Shown here in pieces: positions 52,101 through 61,100 of a stretch of DNA of 64,000 nucleotides. A program made the translations under genes and the position numbers. The DNA comes from CALMEC01 sp963765105 (GTDB lineage Bacteria; Actinomycetota; Thermoleophilia; Miltoncostaeales; Miltoncostaeaceae). Where the stretch lies: assembly GCA_963765105.1 (NCBI GenBank), contig CAVXUW010000004.1:1335455-1399454 (forward strand). The letters run 5' to 3'. Every line of letters begins with the position of its first letter. Within the stretch, counting starts at the first letter, position 1. The notes beneath the pieces are model-generated. The model saw only the letters and a list, made by a program, of their open reading frames with translations, did not search any database and was not told the origin of the DNA.

Positions 52101-55100
52101 GCCGGCGAACAACACCGACGACGCTGTCGTCGATGTTCCCGACGCCGAGCTGTCGGTCACCAAGAACGTCTCGAACGCCACGCCGGCCGTTGGCTCCAAC
52201 GTCACGTTCACGGTCCAGGTGGCCAACGCGGGCCCGAACGCCGCGCAGTCGGTGGTCGTCACCGACGTGCTCCCGGCCGGCCTCACCTACGTCTCCTCAG
52301 CGCCCTCGACCGGTACCTACAACTCCGGTACCGGCGCTTGGGCGGTCGGCGCGCTCGCCAACGCGGCATCGGCGTCCATCGACATCACGGCCACGGTCAC
52401 CGCTCACACCCTCATCACGAACACGGCGACCGTCACCTCGAGCACGCACGACCCGGTCTCCGGCAACAACGCCGACACCGCTGACGTGAACGCCCCCGAT
52501 GCCAACCTGGCCATCACCAAGACGGTCAGCGACGCCACCCCGACCCTCGGCAGCAACGTCAACTTCACCATGCAGGTATCGAACGGCGGACCCGACACCG
52601 CTCAGAACGTCGCTGTCAACGACCTGCTCCCCGCCGGCCTCACGTTCGTGTCCGCCACCCCCTCAGTGGGTACCTACGTCGCGGGCACCGGCGTGTGGAC
52701 CGTCGGTCCGCTGGCAAGCGCCGCGTCCGTCACGCTGAACGTGACCGCCACCGTGACCCAGCACACCGCCATCACCAACATCGCCACGGTGACCTCGGCG
52801 ACCTTCGATCCGACCACGGGCAACAACACCGATGACGCGGTCGTCAACGTCCCCGACGCCGACCTGGCCGTCGCCAAGAGCGTCGACAACGCCGCAACGC
52901 CGGTGGGATCGAACGCCACCTTCACCATCGCCGTCACCAACGCGGGCCCCGACACGGCCCAGGCCGTCACGGTCAACGACCTCCTCCCGGCCGGCCTCAC
53001 GTTCGTGTCGGCCACCCCGTCGGTGGGCACCTACACCGCGGGCACGGGCGTGTGGAGCGTCGGCAACGTGGCCGTTGGCGCCACCCCGACACTCACGATT
53101 GTCGCCACCGTCACGAGCCCTGCCGCCATCACCAACACGGCCACGGTCAGCGCAACCACGCACGACCCGAACGGCTCCAACAACAGCGATGATGCCGCCA
53201 TCGACGCCCCCGACGCCGACATCGCGGTGACGAAGTCGGTCGACAACGCCACCCCGGGGCTCAACTCCAACGTCACCTTCACGGTGCAGGTGACCAACGC
53301 CGGTGTGAACACCGCGCAGGGTGTGGTTGTGAACGACCTCCTCCCGGCCGGTCTCGCCCTCGTGTCCGCCGCCCCGTCCACCGGCAGTTACACGCCGGCC
53401 ACCGGGGTGTGGACCATCGGCGCCGTCACCGTGGGTGCCACCCCGACGCTCACCATCGTCGCAACGGTCACCACCCACACCGCCATCACCAACTCGGCTT
53501 CGGCGACCTCAACCACACACGACCCCAACCCGGCAAACAACACCGACGATGCGGTTGTCGACGTGCCCGACGCCAACCTGGCGGTCACCAAGACGTCCAG
53601 CTCGGCCACTCCCACGGTGGGCAGCAACGTCACCTTCACGGTGGCCGTCGGGAACTCCGGCCCGGACGCCGCCCAGAGCGTGACGGTCACCGACCTCCTC
53701 CCGGCAGGCCTCACGTTCGTGTCGGCCACACCCACGGTGGGCACCTACACCTCGGGCACCGGGGTGTGGACGCTCGGCACCGTCGCCAACGGTGCGTCAG
53801 AGCAGATCGCCATCGTCGCGACCGTCACCGGCCACACCGCCATTACGAACACCGCGACCATCACCTCACCCACCGACGACCCGACGCCCGGAAACAACAT
53901 CGACAGCACCGTGGTGAACGCCCCGGATGCCGACGTGGCCGTTGTCAAGAACGTCAACAACCCCACCCCCGATGTCGGCGACGACATCACGTTCACCGTT
54001 GACGTCACCAACAGCGGTGCGGACACGGCGCAGGACGTCGTCGTCAACGACCTCCTCCCCACAGGCCTGACCCTGGTGTCGGCAACCCCGACCGTGGGCG
54101 GCTACGTCGCCGGCACCGGCGTGTGGACCATCGGTTCGCTCACCAACGGCGCCACCGCCACACTCACCGTCGTCGCGACCGTCACGCAGACCGGCGCCAT
54201 CACGAACACGGCCACGGCCACCTCGAGTACCTTTGACCCGACCATCGGCAACAACGCGGATGACGCGACCGTCGGCGCACTCGCCACTGACGTGTCGGTG
54301 ACGAACACCGTCGACAACCCGACGCCGGCGCTGAACAGCAACGTGACGTTCACGGTCACGGTCACAAACAACGGGGGCAACGACGCCACCGGCGTGCGGG
54401 TCTCTGATCTGCTTCCGGCCGGTCTGACGTTTGTGTCGGCCACCCCGACGGTGGGCACCTACGTCGCCGGCACCGGCGTGTGGACGATCGGCAACCTCGC
54501 CAACGGGGCGAGCCAGACCCTAACGATCGTCGCGACGGTCACCTCGGCTGCGTCGCTGAACACCACAGCCACCGTCAGCTCCACCACGTTTGACACCAAC
54601 CCGGCCAACAACTCGGCACCGGCGGGTGTGGATGTGCCCGAGGCCGACGTCCAGGTCACCAAAACCGTTGACAACTCAACACCGAACGTGGGTGGCAACG
54701 TCACCTTCACCCTGACGGCCCGTAACAACGGTCCGCAGACCGCCGCGAACGTGGTCGTCTCCGACACGCTCCCGGCCGGTCTCACCTATGTGTCCGACAA
54801 CGGCGCGGGCGCCTACAACTCCGTCACAGGGGTATGGACCGTCGGCAGCCTCGCCAACGCTGCGACCGAGACCCTCACGATCACCGCAACGGCAACGCAG
54901 CACCTGGCGCGCACGAACTCGGCGTCGATCACGACGACGACCCTCGACCCCAACCCGGCGAACAACTCGGACAACGTCGCCGTCAACGCGCTCGACGCTG
55001 ACGTGGCCGTCACCAAGGGCGTCTCGACCGCGACACCGACCGTCGGTAGCAACGTCACCTTCACGATCGACGTGACCAACAACGGCCCGAACACCGCTCA

Positions 55101-58100
55101 GGGCGTCACGGTCAACGACCTGCTTCCCACTGGCCTCACGTTTGTCTCGGTCACCCCGTCGACCGGTACCTACACTGCGGGCACCGGCGTATGGGCCGTC
55201 GGCACCATGGCGAACGGCGCCGCCGAGTCGCTCGCCATCGTCGCCACTGTGACCACTCACACCGCGATCACCAACACCGCTGCGGTTACCTCAAGCACCT
55301 TCGACCCCAACAGCTCGAACGACGCCGACGCCGCCGCGGTCGACGCCCCCGAGGCCGACCTCGCAGTTACAAAAACCGTCGACGACGCCACCCCGAACGT
55401 CGGCCAGAACGTCGTCTTCACCCTCACCGTTCAGAACAATGGCTCCGACTCGGCTACCGGCGTCGTCGCCAGCGACGTGCTGCCGGCCGGCCTCACCTTC
55501 GTGTCCGCATCCTCCGGTGCCTACTCGAGCGGCACCGGCGACTGGACCATCGGCACCCTCACCAACGGCGCCAGCACCGTCCTCACCATCACCGCCACCG
55601 TTACCTCGGCATCGGCCATCACCAACACGGCCACCGTCACCGGCGCGGTCCACGACCCCAACACCGCCAACAACACGGCATCCGCACCCCTGGGCGCACG
55701 CACCGCCGACATCGCGGTCACCAAGACCGTCTCCGACAGCCGCCCGGACCGCGGCGCCAACGTCACCTTCACCGTGACGGTCACCAACAACGGCCCTGAC
55801 ACCGCCGTGGCCACGACCGTCACCGACGCGCTGCCCGCCGGACTCGCCTTCGTCTCGGCCACCCCGTCGGTGGGCTCCTACGCATCCGGCACCGGCCTGT
55901 GGACGGTGGGTGACCTGGCCAACGGCGCCAGCGCCAACCTCGCCATCGTCGCGACGGTCACCGACCATGTCCTGGTCACGAACACCGCGACGGGCGCCAC
56001 CATCACCTTCGACTCGAATGCCACCAACAACACCGACTCCGTCGGGGTGAACGCCCTCGACGCCGCCCTGGCCGTCACGAAGAGCGTCGATAACGCCACC
56101 CCGAACGTCGGTGACAACGTCACCTTCACCATCGCCGTGGCCAACACCGGCCCCGACGCCGCCCAAGCCGTCACGGTCAATGATTCCCTCCCGGCGGGCC
56201 TGACCTTCGTCTCGGCGGCTCCGTCGGTGGGGACCTACACCGCGGGCACCGGCGTGTGGAGCGTCGGAACCCTCGCGAATGCCTCGGGTGCCACGCTCAC
56301 CATCGTCGCGACCGTCACCACCCCGAACGCGGTCACGAACACCGCCACCGTCACGAGCACCACTTTCGACCCCACTCCCGCCAACAACACCGACGACGCC
56401 GGCGTCAACGCCGTGAACACGGACGTGGCAGTGACGAACACCGTCGACAACGCCACGCCGAACGTCGGTGACAACGTCACGTTCACCGTGACCGTCACCA
56501 ACAATGGCCCCGATGGCGCCGCGGGTGTGAACGTCGGCGACCTTCTCCCGCCCGGCTTCACCTTCGTGTCGTCCAACCCCACCACGGGCACCTACAACGA
56601 CGCCACCGGTGAGTGGACCATCGGGGCCCTCGCCAACGGTCAGACCCAGACGCTGGAGATCATCGCGACGGTCACCACCGCCGCGCCGCTGAACACCACG
56701 GCAACCGTTACCACCACAACGTTCGACACCAACGCCACCAACAACAGCGCGGACGCCGGTGTGGACGCCCCGGCAGCTGACTTGTCGATCAGCAAGTCGG
56801 TGAACACCCCTAACGCCAACGTCGGTCAGAACGTCGTCTTCACCCTTCAGGTCACCAATAACGGCCCCGACACGGCGCAGGCCATCACGGTTGCCGACAC
56901 GCTCCCGGCAGGTCTCGCGTACGTCTCCGACAACGGTGCCGGCGCCTACGATAACGGCACCGGCGTGTGGACTGTGGGCAACCTCGCTAGCGGCGCCAAC
57001 CGCTCACTCCAAATCACGGCCACGGTCACCAGCGCCGCCGCCATCACCAACGTTGCCACCGTCGCCTCCCCGACGTTCGATCCCTCCACGGCCAACAACA
57101 CCGACGACGCGTCACTCGATGCCCCGAACACCGACCCCACCGTCGCCATCGCCGTGAGCGACGCAACACCGGCGCTGAACAGCCTCATCACCTACACGAT
57201 CACCGTCACCAACAACGGTCCTGATGGTGCCACCGGTGTGAACGTCACCAACCTGCTTCCGGCCGGTCTCACCTACATCTCCGATAACGCGGGTGGCAGC
57301 TACAACTCCACGACGGGTGTGTGGACGGTGGGCAACCTCGCAAGCGGCGCCAGCCAGGTCATCCAGGTCGTGGCCCGTATCACCGACACCGACCCGATCA
57401 CCAACACCGCAACGGTCACCTCCACCAGCTTCGACACCAACCTCGGCAACAACACCGCCAACGTGGTGGTCGACGTCCCTGAGGCCGACCTGGTCATCAC
57501 CAAGACCGTCGATGACGCCACCCCGGACCTGAACGGTGTGGTGCGCTTCACCGTCACCGCCGCCAACAACGGCCCCGACACGGCCGCCGGGGTTGTGGTG
57601 AGCGACGCCCTGCCCACCGGCCTCACCCTGGTGAGCTCCAACCCGAGCGTCGGCAGCTACGCCGGTGGCTTCTGGACGTTGGGCAATCTCGCCAACGGCG
57701 CCAGCCAGACGCTCACCATCGACGCACGCGTCACCACCGCCTCCGCGGTGACCAACATCGCCATCGGCGCCTCGAGCACCTTCGAGCGCAACCCCGGCGA
57801 CGAGTCGGCCAACGCGCAGGTCGACGTGCCGAACGCCGACGTGGCCGTCACCAAGACCGTCGACAACGCGGCCCCGCGCCTGGGCGACAACGTCACCTTC
57901 CGCATCACGGTGCGCAACAACGGCAGCGACCTTGCCCGCGGCATCGTCGTCACCGACGCCCTGCCCGCGGGTCTCACCTTCGTGGGGGCGGCACCGTCGG
58001 CCGGCGCCTTCGTCGCACCGTTCTGGAGTGTCGGCAACCTCACAAGCGGCTCGAGCCAAACGCTCGACATCGTGGCCCGCGTCGATAGCCCTGCGGTTAT

Positions 58101-61100
58101 CACCAACACGGCAACGGTCACGTCCACCACCTTCGACGGCGTCGCCACCAACGACTCCGCGCAGGCCCAGGTGGATGTCTCCGAGGCCGACCTGCGCGTG
58201 CAGAAAACGGTCAGTGACCCGAGCCCGTCGTTGGGCACCAACGTCACCTTCACGGTGCGCGTGACCAACGATGGCCCAGACACCGCCACGCTCGTGCGTG
58301 TGGATGACGCCATTCCCACCGGCCTCACTCTCATCTCGGCAACTCCGTCCGTCGGCACGTACAGCGGCGGTTTGTGGACCTTCCCAAGCCTCGCCAACGG
58401 CGCGACGGAGACGCTGACCATCGTGACCCGCGTCGACACCCTCAGCGGTGTCACCAACACCGCAACGGCTGAGGCCGCCGAGCACGACGTCAACCTCACG
58501 AACAACACCGGGCAGGCCTCCGTGGCCGGTGTGATGGCCGACTTGGTCGTCGCCAAGACTGTCAACAACGCCAACCCGGCCGCCGGTGGCAACGTCACCT
58601 TCACGGTGGGTATCCGCAACGCGGGTCCCGACACCGCCAACGGTGTGGAGATCGCTGACGCCCTGCCAACCGGCCTGACCTTGGTCTCCGCCGCGCCGAG
58701 CGTGGGTACCTATGCTGCGGGCAACTGGACCATCGGGTCGCTGGCCAACGGCGCCACGGCAAACCTCGTCATCGTCGCGACCGTCACCACCAACTCACCG
58801 GTCACCAACACGGCCACGGCCACCAGCACCACGTTCGACCCGGACGGTCTGAACAACGTCGCCACCGCCGACGTGAACGTCCTCGATGCCGACCTCCAGA
58901 TCACCAAGACCGTCGACAACGCCGCCCCGGACGTCAACGACACCGTCACGTTCACCATCACCGCCCGCAACAACGGTGACGACACTGCCGCCGCCGTGAG
59001 CGTCACCGATGCCCTGCCAACCGGCCTCACCTTCGTCTCGGCCAACCCGTCGGTGGGCACCTACAACGACGCCACCGGGGTGTGGACCGTCGGCGTCCTC
59101 GCCAACGGCGCCTCGCAGACCCTCCAGATCGTTGCGCGCGTCACCACCGGCGATGCGGTCGTCAACACCGCCACCGGAACCAGCAGCACGTTCGACCCGA
59201 ACGCCGCAAACAACGAGGACATCGCCTCGGTTGACGCTCCCAGCGCCGACCTGGTGGTGACCAAGACTGCCAGCACCACCTCACCGAACCTTGGTGGCAA
59301 CGTCACCTTCCAGGTGACTGTCCGCAACGACGGCGGCCAGAACGCCACCGGCGTGCGCGTCCAGGACCTGCTGCCCACCGGCCTCACCTACCTCTCGCAC
59401 ACCACCGCCACCGGCACCTACGCCGACGCCACCGGCGTGTGGAACGTCGGCAACATTGCCAATGGCGCCACCGTCACCCTCGACGTCATCGCCCAGATCA
59501 CGAGCACGTCACCCATCACCAACATCGCCACCGCTACCGCGACGACGTTCGACACCAACACCGCCAACAACTCCGACCGCGTCACCGTCGACGTCGCCGA
59601 GGCCGACCTGGCCATCACCAAGACCGTCAACGACGCCACCCCGGCCATGAACGGCCTCGTCACCTTCACCGTCACGCTCACCAACAACGGCCCCGACGCC
59701 GCCACCAACGTGGTCGTCGCCGATCCGCTCCCCAGCGGCCTCTCCTACCAGAGCGACACCGCGTCAGCCGGCACGTACTCCGGGGGAAACTGGACCCTCG
59801 CCAGCCTCGCCCCAGGGGCCAGTGCCAACCTGCAGATCGTGGCGCGCGTCACCACGGATGCGCCGGTGGTCAACATCGCCACCGCGTCCTCCGACACCAA
59901 CGACCCCGTCGGCACCAACAACAGCGCCCAGGCCGGCGTGGACGTTCCCAACGCCGACCTCGCCGTCACCAAAACCGTCAACGACGCCACCCCGGCCGCC
60001 GGCGGCAACGTCACCTACACCGTCACAGTCACGAACAACGGTCCCAACGCCGCCCCCGGGGTGAGTGTTGCCGACACCCTTCCGGCGGGGCTGACCCTGG
60101 TGTCGAGCTCCGCCACCCGCGGCAGCTACAGCGCCGATGTCTGGACCGTCGGCACGCTCGCCAACGGCGCCAACGCACAGCTCACGATCGTCGCGACCGT
60201 CGGCAACGGATCGGTCATCACGAACACCGCCACGGCCACCACCGACGCCTTCGACCCCAACACCACCGACAACACCGACAGCGTCGACATTGACGCCCCC
60301 AACGCCGACCTCGCCGTCACGAAGACCGTCGATGACGCCACCCCGTCGCTGAACGGCACCGTCACGTACACCGTCACCGTCACCAACAACGGCCCTGACA
60401 CGGCGCCCGCCACCCGCGTGGTCGACGCCCTGCCGACGGGTCTCACGCTCCTGTCAAGCAACGCCACCGTCGGCACCTACGCCGCCGGCGTGTGGACCGT
60501 CGGTGCCCTCGCCAACGGCGCCACCGAGCAGCTCACCATCAGCGCCCGCGTCACCGACGCCGCCCTCATCACCAACACCGCAACGGCATCGTCCAACGCG
60601 TACGACGGCACCCCCGCCAACAACACCGACTCGGTCGATGTTGATGTGCCCGAGGCCGACCTCGCCGTCACGAAGACCGTCGACGATGCCACCCCGGCCC
60701 TCGGCACCAACGTGACCTTCCAGGTCACCGTCACCAACAACGGTCCGCGTCCCGCGGTTGCCGTCCGTGTGGCCGATGCCCTCCCGGCCGGCCTCACCTT
60801 CGTCTCCGCAGCCCCTTCGGTCGGTACGTACAACGACGCCACCGGCATCTGGACCGTCGGCGCCATGGCCAACGGCGCCAGCGAAACGCTCGACATCGTC
60901 GCCACCGTCACCTCCGCCAGCCGCATCACCAACTCCGCCACCGTCTCGGCGTCGTCGCTCGACAGTACCCCCGGCAACGACACCGACAGCGCCAGCGTCG
61001 ATGTGCCCGAGGCGGACGTCACGGTCACAAAAACCGTCAACGACGCCACCCCGGCCCTGAACGGCCGCGTGATCTTCACCATCACCGCCACGAACAACGG